NCBI GenBank assembly: GCA_018069465.1
Contig: JAGPUW010000017.1
Span: forward strand, 1 to 34,154
Origin: Gammaproteobacteria bacterium
GTDB taxonomy: Bacteria; Pseudomonadota; Gammaproteobacteria; Pseudomonadales; Porticoccaceae
Direction: 5' to 3'
DNA: 34,154 bases
Made by a program: the position numbers and the translations under genes. Shown here in pieces: positions 18,869 through 29,043 of the stretch. Each line of letters begins with the position of its first letter. The stretch's first letter is position 1. The notes under the pieces are model-generated. The model had not been told where the DNA came from. It saw nothing but the letters and a program-made list of their open reading frames with translations, and searched no databases.

Positions 18869-19606
18869 ATGGCATCCATTCTCTCTATTGATACTTCCGG
18901 AACCTGTTGTTCCGTTGCCTTGGCTATTAATAGTAGGCAGCTGGTCAAGCGCACTGATACGCCCCGAGAACATGTGCGCCTGGTGTTGCCGATGGTTGAT
19001 GAGCTGCTGGCCGAGGCTGACATTAAACTTTCTACTCTCGATGCGCTCGCGTTTACCCATGGCCCCGGATCTTTTACTGGCTTGCGCATTGGCTTAGGTG
19101 TTGTCCAGGGTTTGGCCTTTGGTGCCGATTTGCCCGTTATTGCCCTTTCTAGCCTGCAGCTGATGGCTCAAAGAGCCATACGGCTGCACAGTCTTGCCAG
19201 TGATAGCATTATTATTCCGGCTATCGATGCCCGCATGGGAGAGCTGTATTGGGGTATTTATAGCCAGTGCAATGGCTTTGCCAGAGCCCTTGCCCCCGAT
19301 GCTCTGTGCCCGCAGCAGGAAATGGACTTGCCCTTACTTGATGAACTAAAAAACGGTGGGCCTCTTATCGGTGTTGGCGACGGTTGGCAGTACCAGCCCG
19401 AATTGCGCAGTGGGGAGAAAGTGCTCAAGCTGAATGTTACTTTTCAGGCTATTGGGCCGGATGCCGAAGATATTCTCTCCCTGGCTGCGGTGGCTTTACA
19501 AAATGGCCAGGTCAGTGCCATTGAAGATGTGCAGCCGCTGTATTTACGCAATACGATTAGCTGGAAGAAACGTCAACGCTTAAGATCTTTGGGAAGTGCT
19601 GGTTAA
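18869..19606 (+). CDS. tsaB: tRNA t6A37 synthesis protein TsaB
   Basis: ASKHA-fold partner of TsaD and TsaE in threonylcarbamoyl-adenosine (t6A37) tRNA modification. It has 245 residues, opens with ASILSIDTSGTCCSVAL and carries the GPGSFTGLRIGLGVVQGLAF motif typical of TsaB. ATG 18869 fits the family start. It is separated from the upstream gene by a terminator, so it should have its own promoter. Confidence 0.93.
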   Translation: MASILSIDTSGTCCSVALAINSRQLVKRTDTPREHVRLVLPMVDELLAEADIKLSTLDALAFTHGPGSFTGLRIGLGVVQGLAFGADLPVIALSSLQLMAQRAIRLHSLASDSIIIPAIDARMGELYWGIYSQCNGFARALAPDALCPQQEMDLPLLDELKNGGPLIGVGDGWQYQPELRSGEKVLKLNVTFQAIGPDAEDILSLAAVALQNGQVSAIEDVQPLYLRNTISWKKRQRLRSLGSAG

Positions 19607-19744
19607 GCATGAACGGGCATTTTGCGCCTCGCCTAAAGCCCTCTTTTGCTGAATCAACATATCGTCAATGGCAAGCTGCTTCGTCCAGCGTTAATCAGAG
19701 CGTCTCTTAAGCATTGTTATAACTTATTAATAACGGGTTAATGT

Positions 19745-20551
19745 ATGGACACAATCCAGGTATTTGTTTTGGCACTTATTCAGGGCCTGACAGAGTATTT
19801 GCCAATTTCCAGCTCGGCCCATTTAATCTTGCCCTCCCAGTTACTCGGTTGGACAGATCAGGGGCTCGCCTTTGATGTGGCCGTTCACATCGGTTCACTG
19901 TTGGCCGTTTGTACTTATTTTCGTCGCGAACTCCAACTGATTATCTCTAGCTGTTGGGCTCAGTTATTGGGTGGTCAGCTTAATGAGCACAGTCGTCTGG
20001 GCTGGTTCTTAATGTTTGGCACAATTCCCGTTGGTTTGGCTGGACTGTTGTTTGATGATTTTATTGAAAACAATCTACGCTCAATTGCGGTGATTGCCCT
20101 CACCACCATTATTTTCGGTTTATTACTCGGGCTCGTCGATAAAAAAGGCACTCATCAATTAACGATGGAACAAATGAGTTGGCGCTCGGCGATGTTGATC
20201 GGTCTATCTCAGGCTTTAGCCTTAATACCTGGCACCTCCCGCTCTGGCATTACTATTACCGCCGCTTTGGCTCTGGGTTATGACCGCCAAAGTGCTGCGC
20301 GTTTTTCCTTCCTTTTAGCCATCCCGGTCATTATTCTTAGTGGTGGTTATAAAGGGCTGCAGCTTGTCGGCGAGCATAATACAGTTGCCTGGAACGATAT
20401 TTTTCTCGGCATAGGTCTTTCTGCATTAACAGCCTTTGCCTGCATCCACTTTTTTCTCGCTCTGGTTAATCGTATCGGCATGATGCCTTTTGTTTGGTAT
20501 CGGCTTGCCCTAGGCGGATATTTATACACCTTTTTAATGAATGGGAGCTAG
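19745..20551 (+). CDS. uppP: Undecaprenyl-diphosphatase UppP (BacA)
   Basis: Integral membrane enzyme of 268 residues that dephosphorylates undecaprenyl diphosphate to recycle the cell-wall lipid carrier; extra copies give bacitracin resistance. The two catalytic motifs are LTEYLPISSSAHLIL near the N-terminus and PGTSRSGITITAAL near 160. Six to eight membrane segments are visible. Its end overlaps or abuts the next gene, whose ribosome site GGGAG lies inside the uppP stop region. Confidence 0.95.
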   Translation: MDTIQVFVLALIQGLTEYLPISSSAHLILPSQLLGWTDQGLAFDVAVHIGSLLAVCTYFRRELQLIISSCWAQLLGGQLNEHSRLGWFLMFGTIPVGLAGLLFDDFIENNLRSIAVIALTTIIFGLLLGLVDKKGTHQLTMEQMSWRSAMLIGLSQALALIPGTSRSGITITAALALGYDRQSAARFSFLLAIPVIILSGGYKGLQLVGEHNTVAWNDIFLGIGLSALTAFACIHFFLALVNRIGMMPFVWYRLALGGYLYTFLMNGS

Positions 20552-20555
20552 TACA

Positions 20556-21440
20556 GTGAAACAAAAAGTCGCCTTCCTCGGCCTCGGGGTCATGGGCTAT
20601 CCCATGGCGGGTCATTTAATGGCCAAAGGTTTTGAGGTCAGTGTTTACAATCGCACGGCGGCACGAGCTGAGCGCTGGGTCGATGAGTTTAAGGGCACAA
20701 TGGCCACAAGCCCGGCCGAGGCAGCAGTGGGCGCCGATATTGTTTTCGCCTGTGTCGGTGAGGATGACGATGTGCGTGCCGTCACTATCGGCGCACAAGG
20801 TGCTTTTGAAACGCTGGGTAAAGATGCTGTTTTTGTCGATCACACGACCGCTTCAGCCGCCCTGGCCCGAGAACTGGCAGAGCGCAGTCAGGCCATGGGT
20901 TTTCACTTTATCGATGCGCCAGTTTCCGGTGGTCAGCAGGGCGCAGAGAATGGCCGCTTAACGGTGATGTGCGGTGGTGACGAGTTGGTTTTTAATCGCG
21001 TTAGGCCCGTTATCGAGAGCTATGCACAAACGGTCAAATTACTCGGCCCCTCCGGCAGTGGGCAATTGTGCAAAATGGTCAATCAGGTCTGTATCGTCGG
21101 TCTGGTGCAGGGGCTTGCAGAAGGGCTGCACTTCGCCCAATCTGCTGGACTCGATGCCAGCGCAGTGATCGACGTTATTTCTAAAGGCGCCGCACAATCC
21201 TGGCAAATGGAAAATCGCCATAAAACCATGTTGGCCGATGAGTTTGAACACGGCTTTGCCGTCGACTGGATGCGTAAAGATCTCGACATCGTTTTACAGG
21301 AAGCACGGCGCAACGGATCGCAATTGCCAGTGACGGCACTGGTCGATCAATTCTACGCCGAGGTACAGGCTGCGGGTGGAGGGCGCTGGGATACCTCGAG
21401 CCTTTTGACGCGTTTACAGAATAAAGCTGAGTTGACGTAG
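20556..21440 (+). CDS. NAD(P)-dependent beta-hydroxyacid dehydrogenase (GarR/MmsB family)
   Basis: Family of 3-hydroxyisobutyrate and tartronate-semialdehyde reductases. The Rossmann motif GLGVMGYPMAG is at the N-terminus. The substrate motif DAPVSGGQQGAENGRLTVMC and the catalytic Lys173 in GSGQLCKMVNQ follow. The frame also has ATG 20541 inside uppP, but GTG 20556 has GGGAG eight bases upstream and gives a normal family N-terminus, so I chose it (294 residues). Substrate cannot be told from sequence. It is tightly coupled to uppP, an uncommon pair. Confidence 0.85.
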   Translation: MKQKVAFLGLGVMGYPMAGHLMAKGFEVSVYNRTAARAERWVDEFKGTMATSPAEAAVGADIVFACVGEDDDVRAVTIGAQGAFETLGKDAVFVDHTTASAALARELAERSQAMGFHFIDAPVSGGQQGAENGRLTVMCGGDELVFNRVRPVIESYAQTVKLLGPSGSGQLCKMVNQVCIVGLVQGLAEGLHFAQSAGLDASAVIDVISKGAAQSWQMENRHKTMLADEFEHGFAVDWMRKDLDIVLQEARRNGSQLPVTALVDQFYAEVQAAGGGRWDTSSLLTRLQNKAELT

Positions 21441-21678
21441 AATAGTCATTCAGAGGCTGCCCTATATTCAGTCAGTATTTCCATCTCAAAAATTCATTGA
21501 ATGAGACCTTTGCAGGTAGATGATTTTGCTTTTAGGCCCGGCAAAAAAGCACATCATTACCAATAGTCGGCGTTTTTAAACGATGCAGTGTGGCGAGCGG
21601 GTGTGAAGACAGCGTGTCGAGAAAAAATGGCCCTGCTGCAAAGATCCCTTAATAATAAACAGGCTTAGGTGGCAGACA

Positions 21679-22989
21679 GTGATAAATCAGGACAGTTTTA
21701 ACGATCAGTTATTAGCTTTTTTAAAGGCTGGCCCCAGCCCCTTTCATGCCACTGAGCAAATGGCTTTACGACTGGATGAGGCTGGTTTTGAATATCTTCC
21801 CGAGCAAGAAAACTGGTCAATAGAGGCGGGCGGGCGCTACTACACCACGCGCAATGGCTCGTCGATTATTGCCTTCACCGCCGGCGATTTCAGTCGCGGC
21901 ATACGCATGGTCGGTGCTCATACCGATAGCCCCTGTTTAATGGTGAAACCACAACCGGAAAAAGCGAAAAACTATCTACAACTGGGTGTCGAAGTTTATG
22001 GTGGCGCCCTGTTAAATCCGTGGTTCGACCGGGATTTATCACTGGCAGGGCGAGTCATTTACCGCGATAAGGCCAGTGGCGCATTAAAACAAAGCTTGCT
22101 CGATTTTGGCCGCGCCATCGCGACCATTCCCAGTTTGGCCATTCACCTCGATCGTGAAGCGAATAAGAATCGTACGGTGAACCCACAAACCGATATCCCA
22201 CCGATCTTGTGCACAGTGCATGAGCAGCGCAATCAGGATTTTCGCCAGTTACTGGCAGGGGAATTATTGGCTCAAAACCCTACCTTGGCTGACGATGCTG
22301 GCGCGCTTGAAGTGCTCGATTACGAGCTGTGTTTTTACGATACTCAAGCGCCCGCTATTATTGGCCTGCACGATGATTTTATTGCCTCTGCGCGGCTCGA
22401 CAATTTGCTCAGCTGTTTTACCGGCTTACAGGCGCTGTTGTCTGCCAATAGACAGCAGGCTAGTTTACTGGTGTGTACTGACCACGAGGAAGTGGGTAGT
22501 GCATCGGCGAGTGGTGCCCAGGGGCCGATGTTGGCATCCGTTTTAGAGCGCCTAATCCCCGATGTGGGTGAACGCAAGCGCTGTATTGCCCGCTCATTGA
22601 TGGTTTCGGCCGATAATGCCCACGGCATACACCCCAATTACACCAGCAAGCACGACGCCAACCACGGCCCGCTTCTCAATGGTGGGCCGGTGATTAAAAT
22701 TAACGCCAATCAGCGCTATGCCACCAACAGTGTAACGGCGGCATTGTTTCGCGATTTATGTGAGCAGGTAGACGTGCCAGTACAAAGCTTTGTCACCCGC
22801 ACCGACCTCGGTTGCGGCAGCACCATAGGCCCCATTACCGCCGCCGAAATCGGCGTGCCGACCCTCGATGTGGGTGTGCCGACGTTTGCCATGCATTCGA
22901 TTAGAGAGCTTGCCGGTAGCGACGATGCCTGGTCACTGTTTAAAGTGCTGCGCCAGCTTTACGAGCAGACAGAAGCGGTTTGTCTTTAG
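21679..22989 (+). CDS. apeB: M18 family aminopeptidase
   Basis: Zinc metallo-aminopeptidase related to yeast Ape1/DNPEP and bacterial ApeB, cytoplasmic. It has 436 residues. Metal-site motifs are [43 protein letters not shown] and the C-terminal [11 protein letters not shown]. The start is GTG 21679 with a weak TAGGTGG upstream. It is preceded by 238 bases in which I see no gene. Confidence 0.9.
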   Translation: MINQDSFNDQLLAFLKAGPSPFHATEQMALRLDEAGFEYLPEQENWSIEAGGRYYTTRNGSSIIAFTAGDFSRGIRMVGAHTDSPCLMVKPQPEKAKNYLQLGVEVYGGALLNPWFDRDLSLAGRVIYRDKASGALKQSLLDFGRAIATIPSLAIHLDREANKNRTVNPQTDIPPILCTVHEQRNQDFRQLLAGELLAQNPTLADDAGALEVLDYELCFYDTQAPAIIGLHDDFIASARLDNLLSCFTGLQALLSANRQQASLLVCTDHEEVGSASASGAQGPMLASVLERLIPDVGERKRCIARSLMVSADNAHGIHPNYTSKHDANHGPLLNGGPVIKINANQRYATNSVTAALFRDLCEQVDVPVQSFVTRTDLGCGSTIGPITAAEIGVPTLDVGVPTFAMHSIRELAGSDDAWSLFKVLRQLYEQTEAVCL

Positions 22990-23053
22990 ACAATTTGGCA
23001 TAAAAAAATTACTACAATCACACTTTTTAATTTCATAAAATGAGGAAAAAATA

Positions 23054-23815
23054 ATGCGACTAGCAGGAAAAGTAGCACTGATAACAGGCGCCGGTGGCCC
23101 TATGGGTATGGGCGTGGCAAAGCGCTTCGCCGAAGAGGGGGCTTCGTTAGTCATGTCGGATATCTCCGGAACTCGTCTGGCCCAGGGTGTTGAAGTGGTC
23201 GAAGCTTCACTGACCCCAGGTGCATCGATCTATTCACAAAAAGGCAGTGTACTGGTTGAGGCCGAAGTCGATGCATTACTTGAAGGCGCGCTCAAGCAGT
23301 TCAAGCAAGTAGATATTATTATTAATGTGGTGGGTGGTTTATTTCTTGACGCTCGCTATACCCCGGTGCTCGAAGTGCAGGAAGAGCGTTGGGACATGTG
23401 CTTCACCGTCAATATGAAGGGTATTTTCTACCTCACGCGCAAGCTTGCGCCCGGTATGCTGGAGCGCAATTACGGCAAGATTGTCAATGTCTCCTCCGTT
23501 GAATATTGCGGAGCTGCTGGCCATGCCGACTACGCGGCGGCCAAAGCCGGTGTGACCTCGCTGACCCGCAGCCTGGCTGAAGAGCTGGCGCCGAATATTA
23601 ATGTCAATTGCATTGCGCCGGGTATTATTCGCACCCTCGCTATTCGCGATGTTGGTGAAGATGTGGCTAAAGAATTCGCCGAGAAAAACTTACTCAAGCG
23701 CATGGGCGAGCCAGAAGATATTGCCAATACCGCGCTGTTTCTCGCCAGTGATGAATCCAGTTACATTACCGGTGTCACCATTCCCGTATCGGGGGGGCTT
23801 TGGCCGGCGCTGTAA
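23054..23815 (+). CDS. Short-chain dehydrogenase/reductase (SDR)
   Basis: NAD(P)-dependent oxidoreductase of 253 residues. The glycine motif is TGAGGPMGMG at 11-20, Asn120 is kept and the catalytic Ser148, Tyr160 and Lys164 are in NVSSVEYCGAAGHADYAAAK. The usual NNAG is changed to NVVGG (91-95). It ends with a FabG-like ITGVTIPVSGGLWPAL. The substrate is unknown. A GAGGAAAA ribosome site precedes the ATG, and a long hairpin follows the stop. Confidence 0.85.
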   Translation: MRLAGKVALITGAGGPMGMGVAKRFAEEGASLVMSDISGTRLAQGVEVVEASLTPGASIYSQKGSVLVEAEVDALLEGALKQFKQVDIIINVVGGLFLDARYTPVLEVQEERWDMCFTVNMKGIFYLTRKLAPGMLERNYGKIVNVSSVEYCGAAGHADYAAAKAGVTSLTRSLAEELAPNINVNCIAPGIIRTLAIRDVGEDVAKEFAEKNLLKRMGEPEDIANTALFLASDESSYITGVTIPVSGGLWPAL

Positions 23816-23837
23816 CTTATCCGTAGCGCGCTTAAGC

Positions 23838-23873
23838 GGGTTTATCGGCTGCCTCAAGGCGGTCGATAAACCC
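23838..23873 (+). terminator. Strong hairpin after the SDR gene (terminator-like, no T-tract)
   Basis: GGGTTTATCG at 23838-23847 pairs perfectly with CGATAAACCC at 23864-23873, and the loop contains a further GCC/GGC pair. It lies 23 bases after the SDR stop and 160 bases before prfB. There is no U-rich tail, so it may be an mRNA 3' stabiliser rather than an intrinsic terminator. Confidence 0.5.
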
Positions 23874-24032
23874 ACCTTTCAGCTGTCGCCCTCCTGGCAT
23901 TTGCAGCGACAATTTTCCTGTTTTTATCGATGACTCTTCTTCCTTTGCACAATCGACATTTATTAGCATCCCTAGAGTAGTGCACAGGCGGCAATTTCGT
24001 TAAAATAGCTGGTTTTTAGGCGACGTAATCCG

Positions 24033-25131
24033 ATGCTCGAAATTAACCCCATCAGAAATACTCTGGCCGACCTGCAAGCGCGAACGGATGTGCTCAGGGG
24101 GTATCTTTGACTATGTCGAGAAAAAAGACCGCCTCACCGAAGTAGAGCTAGAGCTTGCCGTCCCCGAAGTCTGGAATGAACCCGCCCGCGCTCAAGCCCT
24201 GGGTAAGGAGCGCGCCTCCCTCGAACTGATCGTCGAGACCATCGAGTCTCTCGACAGCGGTGTTGCCGACAACAGTGAATTGCTCGAAATGGCCGCCGAA
24301 GAGGATGACACTGATACCCTCGCAGATGTTGAGTCAGAAATTGCCAAGCTTACCGAGCGGCTAGAAATCCTCGAGTTTCGGCGCATGTTCTCCGGCGAGA
24401 TGGATCCCAATAGTGCTTATCTCGAGATTCAATCCGGCTCCGGTGGCACCGAAGCTCAGGACTGGGCCGAAATGCTGCTGCGCATGTACTTGCGCTGGGG
24501 TGAGCAAAAAGGTTTTAAAGTCGAATTAATTGAGGCCTCTGCCGGTGATGTCGCCGGCATTAAAAGTGCCACCGTTCACTTTCAGGGTGACTACGCCTTT
24601 GGCTGGCTGCGCACTGAAACCGGTGTGCATCGCCTGGTGCGCAAGTCGCCTTTCGACTCGGGCAGCCGTCGCCACACCTCTTTTTCAGCGGTTTTTGTCT
24701 CGCCCGAAATTGACGACGATATTGAAATTGACGTCAGTAAAAGTGATGTCCGCGAAGACACCTACCGCGCCAGCGGTGCTGGTGGCCAGCACGTTAACAA
24801 AACCGACTCCGCAGTGCGCCTGACTCACCTGCCCACGGGTACGGTGGTGCAATGTCAAAACCAGCGGTCTCAGCACCAAAACCGCGACAACTGCTGGAAG
24901 ATGCTCAAAGCCAAACTCTATGAACTCGAAGAGTTACGTCGCAGAGAAAGCGCCCAGCTGGTGGAAGACAATAAATCAGATATCGGCTGGGGCAGCCAGA
25001 TTCGCTCCTACGTGCTTGATGACTCGCGTATTAAAGACCTGCGCACCAATGTTGAAACCCACAATACCCAGCAAATGCTCGATGGCGATCTCGATAAATT
25101 TATCGAAGCCAGTTTGAAGGCGGGACTTTAA
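24033..25131 (+). CDS. prfB: Peptide chain release factor 2 (programmed +1 frameshift)
   Basis: Reads UAA and UGA stop codons. The reading frame is split: ATG 24033 opens 25 codons ([20 protein letters not shown], then LRGYL) and meets TGA at 24108-24110. After skipping T24108 it continues from GAC 24109 to 25131, giving 365 residues, exactly the E. coli length. The tripeptide anticodon SPF (RKSPFDSG) and the hydrolysis motif GGQ (GAGGQHVN) are present. A start at 24088 in the second frame alone would be false. It is followed by lysS after 66 bases, the conserved prfB-lysS pair. Confidence 0.97.
24096..24111 (+). promoter_or_regulatory. prfB programmed +1 frameshift site
   Basis: AGGGGGTATCTTTGAC. 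The internal Shine-Dalgarno AGGGGG (24096-24101) lies three bases before the slippery CTT (24105-24107), which is followed by the in-frame TGA (24108-24110). This is the classic RF2 autoregulatory site: low RF2 allows slippage to GAC and full-length protein. Confidence 0.97.
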
Positions 25132-25197
25132 AATCCCCGCTATTAATTTCGCCAATTTTCGTTTTAATACGTACAACGCAACCTCGGAATTTCCCCA

Positions 25198-26682
25198 ATG
25201 AGTAAAGACAAAACCCAGCCTATCGACGAAAACAAGCTGATTGCCGAGCGCCGTAGCAAGCTGGCAGCGATTCGTGAAAAAGGTCAGGCCTTCCCCAATG
25301 AGTTTCGCCGCGAAGATTTCGCCAATAAACTGCAGCAGGAATTTAGCGAGCAGAGTAAGGAGGAGCTGGAAACGCTGGGCCACCAAACCAGTGTCGCGGG
25401 TCGCATTATGGCCAAGCGCGGCCCCTTTATGGTGTTGCAGGATGTCTCTGGCACTATCCAACTCTACGCCGACAAAACGACTCAAAAAGATATTCGCGAC
25501 CGCTGGGGCCACTGGGATGTGGGTGACCTGATCGGTGTGCGGGGCACGCTACACCGCTCCGGGCGAGGCGATCTTTACGTCAATCTCGAAGAATATGACC
25601 TGCTGACCAAGTCACTGCGGCCACTGCCTGAAAAATTCCACGGCCTCGCCGATCAGGAAATACGCTACCGACAGCGCTATGTCGATTTAATCGTCAACGA
25701 AGAATCGCGCAATACGTTTCGTCTGCGCTCTAAAATTGTCGACTTTATTCGCCACTATCTGAATCAGCGCGACTTTATGGAAGTTGAAACGCCGATGATG
25801 CAGTTGATCCCCGGCGGCGCCACGGCTCGGCCTTTCGAGACTCATCACAACGCTCTCGACCAGCCAATGTTCCTGCGCGTGGCACCGGAACTTTATTTGA
25901 AACGCCTTGTTGTTGGTGGCTTTGAGCGGGTGTTTGAAATCAACCGCAACTTCCGCAATGAAGGCCTGTCGACCCGCCACAATCCTGAATTCACCATGCT
26001 CGAGTTTTATCAGGCCTACGCCGATTATCGCGACCTGATGGATTTGACCGAAGATATGCTGCGCCAACTGTGTGAAGAAGTACTGGGCAGCAGTAAGGTG
26101 ACGTATCAGGGCACAGAGTTAGATTTCGCCCAACCTTTTGATCGCTATACCGTGGTTGAATCTATTTTGCACTTTAACCCCGACTTATCGTTGGCCGATA
26201 TTGACAACATGGACAGTGCGACAAAAGTGGCTGAGGGTTTGGGTGTTCCCCTCAAAGAAAGCTGGGGTCTGGGTAAAGTTCAGATTGAGATTTTTGAGAA
26301 AACCGTTGAGCATCGCCTCGATAACCCGACCTTTATTACCGCTTATCCAACAGAGGTTTCACCGCTGGCGCGACGCAATGACAACGACCCCTTTGTTACT
26401 GACCGTTTCGAGTTTTTTGTCGGTGGGCGTGAAATTGCCAATGGTTTTTCAGAATTAAATGATTCGGAAGATCAGGCTGAGCGCTTCCTTGAACAAGTGA
26501 AAGAAAAAGATTCCGGCGACGATGAAGCTATGCACTATGACGCCGATTATATACGGGCACTGGAGTACGGTTTACCACCGACGGCGGGAGAGGGCATTGG
26601 TATCGACCGTTTAGTGATGCTACTTACCGATGCGCCATCGATTCGCGATGTGCTGCTGTTTCCCCATATGCGCGCGGAATAG
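25198..26682 (+). CDS. lysS: Lysyl-tRNA synthetase, class II
   Basis: Charges tRNA-Lys. It has 494 residues: an N-terminal OB-fold anticodon domain ([20 protein letters not shown]), class II motif 2 ([20 protein letters not shown]) and motif 3 ([20 protein letters not shown]). It starts 66 bases after prfB. All expected motifs are intact. Confidence 0.97.
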   Translation: MSKDKTQPIDENKLIAERRSKLAAIREKGQAFPNEFRREDFANKLQQEFSEQSKEELETLGHQTSVAGRIMAKRGPFMVLQDVSGTIQLYADKTTQKDIRDRWGHWDVGDLIGVRGTLHRSGRGDLYVNLEEYDLLTKSLRPLPEKFHGLADQEIRYRQRYVDLIVNEESRNTFRLRSKIVDFIRHYLNQRDFMEVETPMMQLIPGGATARPFETHHNALDQPMFLRVAPELYLKRLVVGGFERVFEINRNFRNEGLSTRHNPEFTMLEFYQAYADYRDLMDLTEDMLRQLCEEVLGSSKVTYQGTELDFAQPFDRYTVVESILHFNPDLSLADIDNMDSATKVAEGLGVPLKESWGLGKVQIEIFEKTVEHRLDNPTFITAYPTEVSPLARRNDNDPFVTDRFEFFVGGREIANGFSELNDSEDQAERFLEQVKEKDSGDDEAMHYDADYIRALEYGLPPTAGEGIGIDRLVMLLTDAPSIRDVLLFPHMRAE

Positions 26683-26694
26683 TTCGTCGAGTCT

Positions 26695-27393
26695 ATGTCT
26701 GTGTTTGTCGATGAAAAGGGAGGCATTCGCCTGGATGCCTCCTGGTTGGCGGTATTGGGTGATGAGTTCGAAAAGCCCTATATGCAAAGCCTTAAAACTT
26801 TTCTTGTGGACGAAATTGCCAGTGGCAAAGTGATATTTCCCAGCCCTTCATGCTGGTTTTCCGCTTTTGACAGCACGCCTTTTGAGCAGGTGAGGGTAGT
26901 GATACTCGGGCAGGATCCCTACCACGGGGCAGAGCAGGCTCACGGTTTGTGTTTTTCAGTCCCCTCAAATATTAAAATCCCGCCCTCGCTGGTGAATGTT
27001 TATAAAGAGCTGGCGTCCGATCTCGATATTCCCATACCCACACAGGGCTGTCTTCAACACTGGGCAGAGCAGGGCGTGCTACTGCTCAATGCGACCTTAA
27101 CGGTTGAAAATGGGCAGGCGGGTTCGCATCAAAATAAAGGTTGGGAAAAGTTTACTGACCGGGCCATACAAGTATTAAATGAACAGCGCGAAGGCTTGGT
27201 TTTTATTTTATGGGGCGCTTATGCGCAAAAAAAAGGCGCCTTGATTGATACCCAGCGCCATTTGGTGATCAAGTCGCCACACCCCTCGCCACTGTCAGCC
27301 TACCGGGGCTTTTTTGGTAGTCGGCCCTTTTCTCAGGCCAATGCCTATTTGCAATCTAACAACAAAAAAGCCATCGACTGGCAGTTAGACTGA
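26695..27393 (+). CDS. ung: Uracil-DNA glycosylase
   Basis: Removes uracil from DNA in base excision repair. It has 232 residues. The water-activating Asp74 lies in ILGQDPYHG and the catalytic His196 in [19 protein letters not shown] 26695 lies 12 bases after lysS with only a weak ribosome site, so it may be cotranscribed. A 9-bp stem overlaps its last codons. Confidence 0.95.
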   Translation: MSVFVDEKGGIRLDASWLAVLGDEFEKPYMQSLKTFLVDEIASGKVIFPSPSCWFSAFDSTPFEQVRVVILGQDPYHGAEQAHGLCFSVPSNIKIPPSLVNVYKELASDLDIPIPTQGCLQHWAEQGVLLLNATLTVENGQAGSHQNKGWEKFTDRAIQVLNEQREGLVFILWGAYAQKKGALIDTQRHLVIKSPHPSPLSAYRGFFGSRPFSQANAYLQSNNKKAIDWQLD

Positions 27394-27405
27394 CAATCGA
27401 TGGCT
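27369..27405 (+). terminator. Stem-loop over the ung stop codon
   Basis: AGCCATCGA (27369-27377) and TCGATGGCT (27397-27405) are perfect complements around a 19-base loop that contains the ung TGA. There is no T-tract. It may end or protect the ung mRNA. Confidence 0.4.
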
Positions 27406-27408
27406 CTA

Positions 27409-27549
27409 GCAGGCTATTGAAAAACTATTGCGCTTGTAAATTCTTCGTTCAAAACAGACTCAAAATGCTCATTTACTTGAGTAAACTGTGCTTTCTCGCC
27501 TATTTTTGCCTCGACTTTACTACGCTCATAACGCTTTTCAACAGCCTGC
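27409..27549. repeat. MITE-like element with about 17-bp terminal inverted repeats
   Basis: Left end GCAGGCTATTGAAAAAC and the complement of the right end, GCAGGCTGTTGAAAAGC, match at 15 of 17 bases and bound 141 bases with no open frame. Inside is a short hyphenated palindrome (TTTACT-TG-AGTAAA). The size, the lack of a gene and the position between two convergent genes suit a miniature transposable element or a dispersed structured repeat. No clear target duplication is visible at its edges. Confidence 0.5.
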
Positions 27550-27579
27550 AAATACTGCGCGTTTAAGACCGCAAAGATT

Positions 27580-28731
27580 TTATGCCTTGATAGCGCCAGA
27601 GGCTTTCAACGCGGCAACCTTTTCAGCACTAATGCCCCAGTCTGCCAGCACTTCGTCGGTGTGAACACCGGTGGCAGACGTTCCTGATTTAATGGATGAA
27701 GGCGTGGCACTAAAGCGTGGCGCCGGTGCCGGGTGCATAACGCCCTCAACCTCAACGAAAGAGCCGCGCTCTTTGTTGTGGGCATAGTCGGGTGCTTCGG
27801 CCAGGGTCAGTACGGGGGCAAAGCAAATGTCGGTATTCTCCATCAAGGCACACCACTCATCGCGGGTCTTGGTGAGGAATATTTCTTTAAACTTCTCCTT
27901 CATGGCGGGCCAGCTTTCACGCTCCATTTGCGGTGGCAGCGAGTCGGGATCGAGGCCCAATTTGTCGAGTAGCATGGCGTAGAACTTGGTCTCGATAGAG
28001 CCAATGGAGACGTATTTGCCGTCGCGGGTTTCGTAGGTGTTGTAGAAATGCGCGCCACTGTCGAGGATGTTGCTGGCTCGCTCATCACTCTGGCCACCAC
28101 CGGCGTGCATGCCATAGATGGAGGTCATTAAGGACAGTGCGCCGTCGACCATGCCCGCATCAACGACCTGACCTTTGCCTGAGTTTTTCACTTCGTGCAG
28201 CGCGGCGAGTATACCGACGACAATAAACATGGTGCCGCCACCAAAGTCGCCGACCAGATTCAAGGGCGGAGTGGGCGGCTCATCATTGCTTCTGCCAATG
28301 GCGTGCAGAGCACCCGACAGCGCGATGTAGTTGAGATCGTGGCCAGCACTTTTCGACAGTGGGCCCTCTTGTCCCCAGCCAGTGACACGGCCGTAGACCA
28401 ATTTTGGATTGCGTTCCAGACACACGTCGGGGCCCATGCCCAAACGCTCCATAACGCCGGGACGAAAGCCTTCAATCACGATGTCGGCCTGGTCGATAAG
28501 CTCTAGCAGGGCGGAAATACCTTCGGGGTTTTTCAGGTCAACGGCGATAGACTTGCGACCGCGACCGAGGAAGTTGAATTTCTTGGGCATAGGAATACCC
28601 AGGCCGGATGCCGTTAGGCGGTCAACTCTAATGACCTCGGCACCCATATCTGAGAGCATCATTGCCGCCATTGGCGCTGGGCCAATGCCCGCAAGCTCGA
28701 TCACTTTTAAACCCGTTAATGGACCACTCAT
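27580..28731 (-). CDS. Alpha-methylacyl-CoA racemase (CaiB/BaiF CoA-transferase family III)
   Basis: Epimerises (2R)/(2S)-2-methylacyl-CoA esters so that branched or sterol side chains can enter beta-oxidation. It has 383 residues. The catalytic residues of the bacterial racemase MCR appear at His131 (SAGHDLNYIALSG), Asp162 (LVGDFGGG) and Glu247 (GSIETKFY). These favour racemase over CoA transferase in this superfamily, where the transferases use an aspartate near residue 169. AGGAGAA precedes its ATG on the minus strand. It is divergent from an acyl-CoA dehydrogenase gene across 312 bases. Confidence 0.85.
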   Translation of the reverse strand: MSGPLTGLKVIELAGIGPAPMAAMMLSDMGAEVIRVDRLTASGLGIPMPKKFNFLGRGRKSIAVDLKNPEGISALLELIDQADIVIEGFRPGVMERLGMGPDVCLERNPKLVYGRVTGWGQEGPLSKSAGHDLNYIALSGALHAIGRSNDEPPTPPLNLVGDFGGGTMFIVVGILAALHEVKNSGKGQVVDAGMVDGALSLMTSIYGMHAGGGQSDERASNILDSGAHFYNTYETRDGKYVSIGSIETKFYAMLLDKLGLDPDSLPPQMERESWPAMKEKFKEIFLTKTRDEWCALMENTDICFAPVLTLAEAPDYAHNKERGSFVEVEGVMHPAPAPRFSATPSSIKSGTSATGVHTDEVLADWGISAEKVAALKASGAIKA

Positions 28732-29043
28732 TTGTCTTTCTCCTATTGCTGGCGAGTCGCTCGACTCAATTGTTATGGTGTTAGAAAGTCATTCAGCCGC
28801 CAAAGGTATAGCGAAAACCCAGGCGTTGCAATCATGTCGATTAAATTGCCCAAATATCTTTGTCAGACAGGGCTGGCAGGGCGCATTTAGCGTGTCGTCA
28901 GCGCCCTGTTTTCGGCTCAAGGCTATGCCATAGCTCAAGCCTGTGTGGCAAATAGACCGGGACTTTTCAGCCTCTTGAATGTAAAGTAGATGACTAAATT
29001 TTAACCCTCATAACCACATAGATAGCAACAACTGGAGGATATT
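28732..29043. other. Divergent intergenic region between racemase and acyl-CoA dehydrogenase
   Basis: 312 bases without a gene. It must hold the promoters of both divergent genes. The only clear structure is an inverted repeat at 28877-28908. GGAGG at the right end is the ribosome site for the dehydrogenase. I could not identify a regulator binding site with confidence. Confidence 0.6.
28877..28912 (+). repeat. 8-bp inverted repeat followed by TTTT
   Basis: CAGGGCGC (28877-28884) and GCGCCCTG (28901-28908) are perfect complements with a 16-base loop, then TTTT. It could be a terminator-like hairpin or an operator shared by the two divergent genes. Confidence 0.4.

Noticed and set aside
19609-19710. 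33-codon open frame between tsaB and uppP
   Set aside because: It has an ATG but a poorly placed ribosome site and no recognisable product; it is too short to support without conservation data.
24088-24108. ATG 24088 as the prfB start
   Set aside because: It gives MCSGGIF before the real sequence. The true start is ATG 24033 with a +1 frameshift.
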